Shown: positions 50,001 to 59,770 of the stretch, in pieces
How the letters are laid out: each line of letters begins with the position of its first letter
How positions within the stretch are numbered: position 1 is the stretch's first letter
From: Phlebiopsis flavidoalba
Taxonomy: Eukaryota; Basidiomycota; Agaricomycetes; Polyporales; Phanerochaetaceae
Reading direction: 5' to 3'
NCBI GenBank assembly: GCA_035772785.1
Contig: JAOCPU010000005.1
Location: forward strand, 620,001 to 684,000
Length of the DNA: 64,000 nt
The notes under the pieces: model-generated
What the model saw: the letters and a program-made list of their open reading frames with translations, nothing else
Databases searched by the model: none
What the model was told of the DNA's origin: nothing
Position numbers and translations under genes: made by a program

Positions 50001-51028
50001 CGAAACGCACAAGTGCGCTTGGCGCACCTCCGGATAGCAAAGTTTTGCTGCATTCCAAGCGGCTTCGTATTTGGCATAGCTGGTAAGTGAGAAGTCGGCA
50101 TCCCCAGACTGGATGCGTGACACGATCTCGAGCACCTTTCGAATTTGATCCTGCTTCATGCCCGAGTGATGTATGGCTTCGGCAAACTCGAAGTCGTCGC
50201 GGGACGCAAACGGATACCACGGATTTGCGTCTGGGATTTGAGCGGGCGGACGATCACGCCGATAGTCTTCGAAGGGATATATCTTTTCCTTCTCCTTACG
50301 TCCGCTGTTGGGGTGATACTCTATCTTGATATCATCGGGAGAGGGCTGGTGAGGTGCTGATCATCTCAGGTTCTGTGGCTTGGCCGCAAGCTTCCGAGCC
50401 GTCAGTGCGACCGAACACACTCCTCTTCGGCATGAGGTGCATCCGGATCCTCTGGGTTGCGCACGTAGTCCCTTCCCGAGATATGCGGGACTTCCTCCGC
50501 AGCTTCTTCGAGTGTAGGGACATTTGGTGTATTGTCTGATTTAATCATAAGTCAACTCAAAGTGATAATCACCGAATCACTTGTCGAGCCGAAAAGGCTC
50601 ACCCGTGTCAATTCTCGAGTCAGAGAATTGTAGTCGGCTCGGGGAAGGACTACACTGGAAAGCGTCATCTATAGGAAGGCGCGGTGCTAGTGTATTATGC
50701 GGACATCAAGTAGAGGTTGCAGACGAGGCGCACCTTCAATTTGGAGAGGGCCCAGCCTGCGGCTGTAAAAGTGAGTCCTTCCGCATCCGCGAGCTACCAT
50801 CTTGGTCAGTCATAAAATATCCAGTTCATTCAGGTCACATACCACGTTTTGTTCGCTGATTATCCTCCTCCAATAGCTCAGCGTCTTCGATGTCCCTCTT
50901 GCGTCGCTCCTTGTTACGCTTGCATGCGTTTTGGTGCTGCACAAAGCCCCTCGGGGGTCGGTCGGAAACGACTCGCAATGCTCACACCATTTTGTCGGAA
51001 TGATTTTGTGCTGTCCACGGCGCGCCAT
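47100..51028 (-). CDS. Plavaka-type transposase
   Basis: The N-terminus at 51028 (MARRGQHKIIPTKWCEHCES) has a CxxC and, one frame over, THACKRNKERRKRDIEDAEL, giving a zinc-finger-like head. Downstream come GRDYVRNPEDPDAPHAEEE, FEFAEAIHHSGMKQDQIRKV, DADFSLTSYAKYEAAWNAAK, IYADKSKLSTFGTQQGYPVV, MRITNIEAAQRHGPGFGGGH, FPYFDILAGDYEEQC, LYPCPVCLIPQEILSDIETG, DFEHTDPHKAVSF, GELQAVIEKLP, YDFTDGSKYNDLSK, then IYNLEGNLALVHALSLS near the end. The order matches Plavaka transposases. Short introns and several frame breaks interrupt it, so an active enzyme is unlikely as assembled. Confidence 0.75.
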
Positions 51029-51289
51029 GAGTGTACTTCAAGATGCCTTGCTCAAAACTCAGTACCTGTCGAGCCGCTCAACTTAATAAGCTGGACAACT
51101 CACGGGTGTTGCGCAACAGTCACTGAGCAAAACGAAGACGTTCGAACGAGGAGAAAGGGGATGTGGACAAGTACGGCGGTCGAGAGACATCTGCGTGCTG
51201 CCTAAAACGCGACATCCATGACTGTGAGGTGAGGAAGCGGCATTGCATACGTGATTGCAGTCGCGTCATCGTGAGGATGTTCACACCGC

Positions 51290-51514
51290 GGTTCATGAGG
51301 CGCAGCTTGAGCGCGCGTAGATTATTCCATGAGCTGCGTTGAGCGCCTTCAGTTTATCTCACGAGAGGCTTTGATTATCAAAACCTAGCTCGTGAGGTTG
51401 CTTTCTCATCAAACTCAACTCACGGACCGGGCCGAGAATCACACGCTTTCTCACGAAGGCCCTTGAGCACGCGCTCGAAGCCAAATTGAGGGCACAAGCG
51501 CTCCATGAGCGCGT
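51290..51514. repeat. Right subterminal repeat cluster
   Basis: Repeated TTCATGAGGCGC, CTCACGAGAGGC, CTCGTGAGGTTGC, CTCACGAAGGC and CCATGAGCGCG motifs mirror those of the left end. Confidence 0.6.
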
Positions 51515-51531
51515 AACAGAAATTGCGACAC
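51515..51531 (-). repeat. Right terminal inverted repeat
   Basis: The reverse complement reads GTGTCGCAATTTCTGTT. It directly abuts the copy C sequence GCGTACCATGG. Confidence 0.85.
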
Positions 51532-53025
51532 GCGTACCATGGCCGAAGATTGCTCGAGTTGTTGCGCCTCAAGAGTTGTGAACACGGTCTGGAGAGTTTC
51601 CGAGGAAGGTTGGTGTTCGCGCGGAAGGGGTGCATGTACTTTCTCGAGTAGATCTACCAGCATGCCGACGTCCTCAAAGGCCTGGCTAGCGCCTTGCCCA
51701 AGGTGCTGATAATCTGGTCAGAAACTGTCGATAAAAATTCTTGCTTGCGACTCACAGGGCTTGTGAGGATGTGCGTTGCGTCTCCAATCAGCAGTACTCG
51801 TCCTTGACTGCCAGCCTTTCAGCTCTGGACGATTCGATGTATAGTTTCCGTACTGACAAGTAGAGATCATGAGGTTCTATCGTGCTCGACAAGTGCTCAA
51901 ATTCGTAGGCACTCACTCTGAGCACCCTTTTACTGTTTTCTTATGGCTTCACCTGCGCCGTAATCCCAGAGGCCGTACGACGACTTCTTGAATCTTCTGC
52001 AGCTGCGTCATCAATTGCTCTCCAAGTTTCTTTATTCTCGGGTTCTTGGATGAGATGAGTCTGAATTGCACGTTGAGCTATGAGGGAGAGAAAGCGCTCG
52101 TGTAAATTAATTCGTTACGCCACCATATGACCTCATCAGTGTCGATTGGCACGATGATCAAGCCACATCCGTCTCTGCGTAAAAAATCCATAGCAGCTGC
52201 CTTGCATCGTTGGCATTCAGGCATTGGCGATTACACCGCCCCACTGTGGCTAACAAAAGAGGGTCAACGCCCAACGTGAAGTTACAACGGACCTTTTCTG
52301 TCACGTGCGAGGACCCGCCAATCCAGTGTATGTAGCTGACATGCCACGCCGAAGAGGCAGGTCCGCGTATTGCGTGTATTCCGTCGCAGCCGATCACAAA
52401 AACTGAACTTCTCCTTGACGCCATTCCGCGAATGCTCACTGTGAACGCTCTCCGCGTTTGCTCGAGATCCTCGAGCTTGTGCCCACAGCCCCAGAATATC
52501 GGGACACCGTGCTTCTGCGCAAAATCGGGCCGACTGATCGCCATCATTCCCAGCCCGCCGTCCTCCCTGAACTCTTGGGATGATCGCTGATACCGAGAGC
52601 AAGCCTGGGTCCTCTTTGAGCACAGACCACGCCTGCCACTGGTCAATACGAAGCAATCGAGATTAGTGTTCTCATGAGCCCGGGGATCCTCGCAAGGACG
52701 TGCGCAGTCCGTTTCTCTGCATGTGGTAGGAATTAGTTTGTATGAGACGAAAAGTGAAACTTAGAATCTTACCTGATTCCCAGACCAGCGTCTGGGCAGG
52801 AGCATCTGTGCGCCGTATATGACTGCAGGTCGTACCCCCTACTAGACTTGAGGAATGTGCAATCAAGTACGGGGATCCAGACATGCCTACTTTAATTTGC
52901 ACCAATGATCCGGACACGAGCAGGGGACATCATGGAGACGCATGTGTATGGCTGAGAGGGTAGCTAGGTAGAGGATGTGCCAGCTTTGGATATCTGTAAC
53001 ATGGCCGGAACGATGAGTAACCCCA

Positions 53026-53033
53026 CCTTTATA
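53026..53033 (-). promoter_or_regulatory. TATA box of copy C
   Basis: TATAAAGG lies 93 bp upstream of the copy C start. Confidence 0.6.
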
Positions 53034-53955
53034 CTATCCAACGCGGGCCACAGTCAGGCGCTGTACGAGAATTTCAAGACATCGTGTTTTTCGACGTTGC
53101 TTGCGGAGGCCAAGTAACGAAAGTTCCAGAAAAGCATAGGATGCGATGATGGCGACTCATGGTTGTACAGCATTTCGAGGTCCTCCGCCAACTCGACACG
53201 ACCCCGTCGGGACTGGGATCCGCCCCTCGAATGTGAAAGAAAGGCGCGTCCATTTTATACGCTATATCCGCTATTTGAAATGTTGATAATGTGCTAGTAG
53301 TAGTTGTCAGATGACTTTACATGGACTATCAGGTAAATTCAGGATGGCCAAATTGCGATGGGTAGATCACTCACTCCTACTATACAGGCCTTCAAATTTG
53401 CGTGATGCTCATGGGATCTATTGGCGTTGCCCCTTGTTCTAGAGCCAATTTTGACATAGCTTTACCGTCTGAACGGTTTCGACTGGACAACACTGAGTGG
53501 CCTATGGAAGAATGGACGTTCCATGAACCCTGCAGCACTTTGGACGGCCGCATTCATGCAGCGATCATGCGGAGTCCGGGCGTTGTCGCATGATTGTAGG
53601 TCGAAATATCGATAGTCGAAACGTTTTCAACGACGGTTCGCCATCGAAGACGACACTACGTATCACGCTAGCATGCACGCTTCAAGTAAATATGGAAAGA
53701 AAAGTGAGGTCGATGAACAGGATAGTGAAGGAGCTGGACATCAAACTTGCCAAGGGCGCTTTTATCCCAGCATAACTTCACGTGATCCGCTCGTCGCGGT
53801 CGCGTTGGCTTGTTTGCACCAGAATAAAAATGTTATCAGGTCCTCCAGCACAATAAACTTTGGAGGCTTCTGGCTGATATTATTGTACATGTAGCCAGCA
53901 GTAGTGCCAATGAGTATGGGAGTGGTAGAAGATGATGAAATAGGGTCGAAAGTGT
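53034..53955. other. Intergenic between copy C and GOT1
   Basis: Only short open frames occur on either strand. No recognised gene is present. Confidence 0.45.
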
Positions 53956-54033
53956 TACTTGGGCAGGAGTCGAACTCAGGACTCCTATCCACGAGAACCT
54001 TAAACGTTAGACGCCGGACACGTCTCACAAGCG
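53956..54033 (-). tRNA. tRNA-Leu(TAA)-like sequence
   Basis: Read on the minus strand, a 78-base segment has a perfect D stem (GACG/CGTC), a TTTAAGG anticodon-type loop, a variable arm with GGA/TCC pairing as in class II tRNAs, and a B-box-like T loop (GAGTTCGACTC). The acceptor stem pairs only in its centre (CTTG/CAAG), and the anticodon and T stems are poor. It is either a relic or a gene with base-call errors. It ends 63 bp upstream of GOT1. Confidence 0.4.
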
Positions 54034-54095
54034 CGACCGTGACGCACTGCGCTCATACCGTTCCCCTTGTCTTCCTTTCACTATCTGGGTTAACT

Positions 54096-54745
54096 ATGTG
54101 GCTTTCGGATGCTCAAAGTATGCAACTGTCGAGTAAGATACATTGGTGACTGACCGAGATGCGTTGTAGAAATTGGCGTGGCCCTGACCACCTTCGGAGG
54201 GCTGTTCATGCTCCTTGGTGTCATGCTCTTCTTCGACGGCGCGCTGCTGGCTCTTGGAAACGTAAGTACCTAAGATATAAATCGCACTGCAAATGCTTTC
54301 TTACACGCACGAAGCTGCTGTTCAATTGTCAGGCCTTACCCTGATCATTGGACCTCAGAAGACGTTCTACTTCTTCGCAAGGTAAAACAGATAAAAGAGA
54401 CGGGGAACCCTCTGCTTCCTGGGCGGAATTCTGCTCATATTCTTCAAAATGGGGCCATTCATTGCATCGGGGGTGATAGTGGGAGGTGTTTTGGGTTCTT
54501 GAACCTCTTCGGGTGCGTGTTGTGTGCTACTGCTGACTTAAAACCAATACTCATGGATATATACAGAGACTTCTTTTCCCTGTATCCTCACATTCTGCGA
54601 CAACTACCCTTCATTAGGACCCTTCTGCAACTTCCGTATATCAAGATGTTGTTGCTCTGTATCTGGGGTGTTCAAAGCTGCTGATACATCTTGCAATCAG
54701 GTTGCAGACCGCATAGCAGGCTCGCGGCGTATAACCGTCGTGTAA
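54096..54745 (+). CDS. GOT1: GOT1-like Golgi transport protein
   Basis: GOT1 is a small four-helix membrane protein of early Golgi vesicles involved in ER-Golgi transport. Exon 1 (MWLSDAQ) is followed by an intron and IGVALTTFGGLFMLLGVMLF, then FDGALLALGN and a GTAAGT donor. The next exon gives LLF, LSGLTLIIGPQKTFYFFAR, GNPLLPG-like residues and FFPVIL-type residues read across frames. The end reads RQLPFI, LLQLPYIK, then VADRIAGSRRITVV at the stop (54745). The IGPQKT loop and the hydrophobic helices are characteristic. Frame breaks occur in the middle exons. It is the only non-monooxygenase gene inside the tandem array and is on the opposite strand. Confidence 0.8.
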
Positions 54746-55168
54746 CAACGTCATTCGCACTCTCTTATTTATCCTTCTGGAGGCTACCATTTACTACACT
54801 TGTTTCTGATTTTATGACCTCGTTGGGATTCCCGATGGACCTCACCGCGAAGGTTTCCGTCAGGTTTGTGTATTGCGTTGCCTCTGCAGAAGAACGCAAA
54901 GCAGTTTGCGTAGTGGACAAGCATACTCCGGCATCAACGTTCAACCCCATTCATGGTCCCATCAGCAAAGCCTACACCAGCAGATGGACTCGTGAAGATC
55001 AGACGGAGTATCCAGAAGTCTTGTGTGACACAGTTCGAGGGTTATGGTTCACAGCTATCATACCTCCTTGAATACTCTATACATTGCTGTTGTACTATTC
55101 ACAAATCTGGTGCAATCACTTACCTATATTTCGTGCTGATACTACCTAGTCCGACGCTGGAATGGACT
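54746..55168. other. Convergent intergenic region
   Basis: This is the 3' sequence between GOT1 and monooxygenase copy D. Open frames of 60-126 codons overlap GOT1 or copy D and are not supported. Confidence 0.45.
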
Positions 55169-56680
55169 CTAATTCCCGCCACCGAATCTCGCGCGAAGCA
55201 TGTTCTCGTCGCTACATGTCTCGCGGTACCAGTTGTTCCGCTTGATACACGCCTCGACGCCCATGGACAACCCTCGTCTCGCCTTGAGCTCGGGCACGTT
55301 TGACAAGTTCGGCGGTGTGGGGGGAATGCGCACTTGCTCGAGTTCCTTGAATATTGTTTCTAGGGTAGCAGTTTGAGGGAGCCCCTGCGGAAGGGTTGTA
55401 CTTCTCGAGAAGCTCAACGAGATGGTCGGGCGTCTTCGAAGGCTTGGTTCCCTCCCTGCCCGAGATGCTGTGGAAACAGATTAGTATATTAGCCATTAGT
55501 CTCTTGGGAGACAAATTACCGGACTCGTAGGTATTGCGCAGCGTCCGCCTATAAGGATGACTCGACCTTGGTGCCAAGTTTTCAGTTCGGGTCGATCGTA
55601 CAGTCCGTACTACAATTAATGAGTGGGTATGACCGTGAAACAATTCGCGATTCGACTCACCTTTGTGATACCCATCCACGCCTCACAATATCTCCCACGC
55701 CATATGGCCACTCAGAGATCGGCGATTTCTTGAATTCTGCTACCCCAGCAATCATCCATTGCTTTCCACGTCTCTTGGGCTTCTGGCTCTCTTTGGGTGA
55801 CCTACAAGCAGGATATTAATATTGCTCAGCGAAAGAGATTTGTGAGATACCTACGCAAAGCCCATAGTATCATCATCCACTGGAACGGCAATCATGTGTG
55901 CATCCATCACCGAACGCGTTTCATCGACCAACGCACTGCCGAACCCTTGGCCTTGAACTCTTCTGGCATTGGTGGGTCCGTAACCACCGCACTACATATT
56001 CAGTGACCGTTCAGTAAACATCTCGCGCTCCAAGCGGATTTCAACATACCTGAATCAGACCGTGTAGTCGGCAGGCTCCTGCCGAACAAACAGATTCGAG
56101 TGTTGCTGTGAAGACCATCACAGCCGACAACAAAGCTGAACATCTCTGTAGCTCCGTTCTCGAAAGTGACGGTCACACTATCCTCGTTCTGTTTCGATCC
56201 CCTCCAACTTGTGACCCCACTTGAACTCGATGTGGTCTTTCTCTGCCCAAGCGACATATCTTCTTCTGGATCTCGCTACGTTGGCGGAGGGTAAGGGATC
56301 CCGTCCAGTTCTTTGACGGATCTGCTTTAGGGAACTTCCAGCTTTTGCGATAACGGAAAAGAAGGTCTTTCAGGAAGAGTGGAGTAGAAGTGAAACTCGT
56401 CGATGTATTTGCCCTGAAGAGTCTCCAATAGGCCAGGCACTTTCTCGATGACGCGGATGCCATTATGTTGAATACTGACGAGTACTGGTTAGCCTCGCTT
56501 AGCATAGGTACATACTCAGAGACAAACCCAATGCCGATACCCGCTTCGGAAAACCGCCGGGGAATTCCGCTCGCAACCCACAGGTCGTAGCCTAGTTTGG
56601 ATTTGAGCAAGATCCGCCAGCAAAGGTCCTGCGGATGCCTGCGACCAATCACACCACGCGTGGAGGGGCAATCCTGACAT
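55169..56680 (-). CDS. FAD-dependent monooxygenase, copy D
   Basis: This is the fourth member of the tandem family. From MSGLPLH at 56680 the Rossmann region is garbled (VIG, then LLKSKLGYDL and SEAGIGIGF). Later blocks are ENGATEMFSFVVGCDGLHSN, TRICLFG and a GD region reading QGRVILIGG before a one-base slip. The C-terminus reads HLVELLEKYNPSAGAPS, TLETIFKELEQVRIP, AELVKRARAQGETRV, MGVEACIKRNNWYRETCSDE and RFGGGN before the stop. The divergence from A and B and the damaged FAD-binding motif suggest that it may be decaying. Confidence 0.72.
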
Positions 56681-56777
56681 AGTGTACGTCGTGAGTAGGA
56701 TACGTACTACAGCGACAACCGAAGCTCTTGTTTTTCTTCAATCCAGATGCAGATGGGTTCGGAAGGATGTGCAAAAG

Positions 56778-56783
56778 TATATA
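56778..56783 (-). promoter_or_regulatory. TATA box of copy D
   Basis: TATATA lies 98 bp upstream of the copy D start, matching the spacing in the other copies. Confidence 0.5.
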
Positions 56784-57499
56784 GAGTACCCCCCTTCTTT
56801 GACAACGGTGAGGCTTATATGTAGCCTGTTATTTAAAGTTTTAGCTTAATACATAAACCTCGGTGGGGTGTTGATAGAAGTGGTATTCATACGTATTGTT
56901 CCACATTCCTGGGCTTCGAACAAGAGGGGAGAGATAGGGGGGGGGGGGGGGGAGGAAAGTAAAAGAAATAAAAAAAAAAAAATAGGAAGATCATCCGCAG
57001 ACAAAGATGGCCGTGTAAACGGCGTCCATTGCGGCAAGCTACACCATGTCACAGAGGTCGAGGGAGGATGCGTATCAGATGATGGCAACGCTTGGGCACA
57101 CAATCCTCAGTGCTTTGGACCTGAACGTAGTTGGAGTGCCGTGGTGGAGACGTTGTGACGAGTGAGACTGGTGGTTCCAGGTACGTTTCACCCAGTCGGC
57201 CACAGTCCTAAGCCGTGAGAAGAAGCGCGGGAAAGCGATCACCGATCCATTGATGGCGCATCACTTGCGCAATGTCGCTCCCCGAATCCCGACATACTCG
57301 GCCGCCCAGGCAAACAAAAACCGATTGATGGGGTCAACCATACTATTAAGAGGCTCATCTACCATCGCGATATAATGTGCCGTAGTTCCACCTGGAATGG
57401 AAGATCGCAGACATGGTATAGTCTACGTATCGGTATTATCGCCGAGGAAAAAGCGTCCATTGGAGTCCCACGCCTTCTAATGCATTAGGTGATTAGGAG
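56784..57499. other. Intergenic, with G16 and A13 runs
   Basis: This contains a poly-G run (56937-56952) and a poly-A run (56970-56982). No gene is supported. Homopolymer lengths here are probably unreliable. Confidence 0.5.
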
Positions 57500-59667
57500 G
57501 ACGAAGCAGGTCCGCGTATAACCATCGACAGCCTTGGTCTTGTATGAGGTGATTCAATTGACGTCGTCAGTCAGGTTGAGTGAGCCTTGACAAGAGCAGG
57601 GGGTTGTCAAGGCAAGCCGACTGGGCCAGGCTGATGTTCCTGCGTAGAACGATCTGTAATGCATGTTCAAGTTAGCGGTAGAGTTGTTTCGTACTAAACT
57701 CTAGTCGACTAGCTCAGAGTTGAAAATCTCCAGGAATCTCATGGTAGTGTTTCCGACGTTCTGCGACGTAATGACCTTTAGATGCTGTATTTAGCAATGA
57801 AGACAGACGATAGGCCTACACAGTACTCCCACCGAAGGTGCCGCGCGGGGATGTCAGGTCTGCACCATGCGAACGGGATTGGTATGTTGTGGGGTTCCTC
57901 GTGCGTTGCCAGAGGATGCCAAACAGGTGCATGCGACCCCTGTACCCTCGCTATATGGCGCTCGTCATGCTGTGCGAATGATGTTTTTGCGAGACCTTAC
58001 ATCACATGAATAACCCCATTTCGTCCCTGAGTGTGGGGGCCACTAGCAATCGCCGAGATCAGAGTCTATTCTATGATTGGTCTGCATCATAGTACTTACG
58101 TGAAGCTCCCTAGATGATGTGTGCTCAGTCACGGAATTCAGACCTAGCACGCAGAACCGCTCACCTCATAGCACCAGGCCTCAACGGTGCCTCTGCGACT
58201 GAAATGGCCAGTCGCAATCGGGACACGGACGTTGTCGCAATTTTGATGCTACCACCACTGGAGAGCGGATAGTGGCCTTCTGGAGAAGAGAGAGAGTACT
58301 TGAACGCCTGCGGAAACCATGGCCTTTCGGGCTTTGAACGGGCCGTAGCATCGCTGTGTGAGGGTGCTTCTACAAACTACAACCTACGCGTCAACACTCC
58401 ATTCCAATCGCGCCAGGCTTGGCATCGAACACGTCCGCTGCCTGGAACGAATTAGAGCTTCCTTTTCCGTGCAATGTGTACATCGAAGGCTGTAGACATG
58501 TTTGTCTTGGAAGTTCTTTGGCGAAAGGACCTCCTTGGGTAACGTGGTCACAACCAGTCGGTGAGCTACCGGAGGTGAAAAAAGTGTGCCCGGTCCCTCA
58601 GGTGTATTTAACGAGAAGAAGAAGTGGCGGGTACGTAACCAAGAACGTAGGAGTCCTCTCTGCAGTTTTCCCGTCATGGAAAAACTAGAGAGTAACTCAG
58701 TGCCGTTGGGAGACTGCGCATTCGCCTGGAGAGAGTGAGGTACACCGGGAGGGAAGTCCCAGCACGATCACCTGGGCCCTGCAAAAGACTCATAGCAAGT
58801 CTGTGTAGCAGAGCATAGCTATGCTGTGAGCACTTACCACGGTAGCCCAATAGTTTCCGGCCATCTTGGTCGACAGAGCTGACTTGGGTTTATCCCTTGC
58901 GCGAGATGTGAGTCATAGTCTGATATTATGGAGCCAGAAACGAACTCAAAAACTAATAGACATAGGCCTCACTGGCTGATGTCATTACGAAGACGCAGAA
59001 AGAGAGAAACCGACCTTGAATTTGAGCTCACCTCTGCAGTCTTGTGGCCAGTGAAGCTCTCTAAGAGATCACAGGGGAAGTGGAGAATTTGCCCTCGCAA
59101 GCTGAATGGTGAATCCTACCTGACCGCTCCGGCTTCGAGGACGGCATGTTAGACACCCCGCCATAACCCCTGATCAAGGGGCGCTCACAGCAGCTGTTTT
59201 TCCGAATGAGAAGACGATCGCTTCACTAGTGTTAGAGTCCTCTTACCGTTCTGCTTGACGAGGCCCAGCCCTCCAGTGTGGAGACGGTTTTTGACTCAAA
59301 CTCATCGGCCATTTCGCATTGCCACTGAAGAGCCGTCAGATATACTCTTCACAAGATCTTGAACATGGCTTACACGGTTGCCAGCGTCGGTTGTTGGCGG
59401 CGCCAACAAATCAGGGTTCTGCCTGGTCAATCGGAAATGTTCTGAGGGCCAAGGATGCTTGCACCGAGCGTGTCGCGGATCAGGCACTGCGCGTGTCTTG
59501 GGTCTCGCTGTATGGGGAACGCAAGTCGGTTGGGGTTGCTGGAAAGCGTACGGCAACCGTGGCGATTGGGCTCCGACCGCGGAGGACGAGGAAGTGAAGT
59601 GGAGCAGCGTAAAGCCGCGGGAGCAGAGGAAGGCTGCACAGATGGCGAGGGAGTGCACGAGCTTCAT
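57500..59667 (-). CDS. Oxalate decarboxylase (bicupin) 1
   Basis: This secreted, Mn-dependent enzyme converts oxalate to formate and CO2. The start at 59667 gives a signal peptide (MKLVHSLAICAAFLCSRGFT), then AFQQPQPTCVPHTARPKTRA and RQNPDLLAPPTTDAGN. The first cupin continues with KWPMSLSQ-like and NRLHTGG residues, MAGV, NMRLEAGAVR across frames, an intron and ELHW. VDQDGRNYWATV and GPGD follow, then QSPNGTEL. The second cupin ends with GHYV, NVGNTTMRFLEIFN and ISLAQ, then TPALVKAH, LTDDV and KTKAVDGY. The order fits a ~440-residue bicupin. Many frame breaks make the 3' end approximate. The paralogue lies 3 kb away. Confidence 0.75.
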
Positions 59668-59761
59668 GGCACGAACTCGATAGGAGGAGGGTTCGTTTGG
59701 AGTTGAGGTTGAGAACGGTGAGAGGAAGGAGGATGATGAGTCCAGTCCGAAGGACGAGTGA

Positions 59762-59770
59762 GGTTATATA
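59762..59770 (-). promoter_or_regulatory. TATA box of oxalate decarboxylase 1
   Basis: TATATAACC lies about 95 bp upstream of the start codon. Confidence 0.5.

Larger units (their letters stand above)
40718..51531 (-). mobile_element. Plavaka-type (CACTA-superfamily-like) DNA transposon, 10.8 kb
   Basis: The ends are GTGTCGCAATTTTTGTT and, in reverse complement, GTGTCGCAATTTCTGTT. Both ends sit exactly where monooxygenase copy C is interrupted. Subterminal regions at both ends are packed with CATGAGGC/CTCGTGAGG-type repeats, as expected for transposase-binding sites. Internally it has a minus-strand transposase, unrecognised minus-strand ORFs, a minisatellite and a dimeric satellite. No target duplication is obvious at either flank. 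Plavaka elements are known from Agaricomycetes; the assignment rests on the transposase blocks. Confidence 0.8.
40587..52933 (-). pseudogene. FAD-dependent monooxygenase copy C, split by a transposon
   Basis: The body of the gene is at 51532-52933 and the last ~40 codons at 40587-40717, with a 10.8-kb element between. The body starts MMSPARVRIIGA, but the rest of the nucleotide motif is destroyed by a stop and substitutions. It continues SRGYD-like residues, DAGLGI, QWQAWSVLKEDPGLLSVSAI, IGCDGIH and TRTCLFG, ending SSAMVR at the insertion point. The far piece reads GEYRVKTGVEECIARNRYFR, EVISNGEFYKLRFGNAK and a stop. Copies A, B and D have these two parts joined. The junction sequence agrees with an uninterrupted gene when compared with copy B (ATGGTACGCGG). 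It is a true pseudogene. Confidence 0.8.

Noticed and set aside
40718..51531. Reading the element as an LTR retrotransposon or Helitron
   Set aside because: There are no direct terminal repeats, reverse transcriptase or helicase blocks. The ends are inverted repeats and the protein is Plavaka-like.
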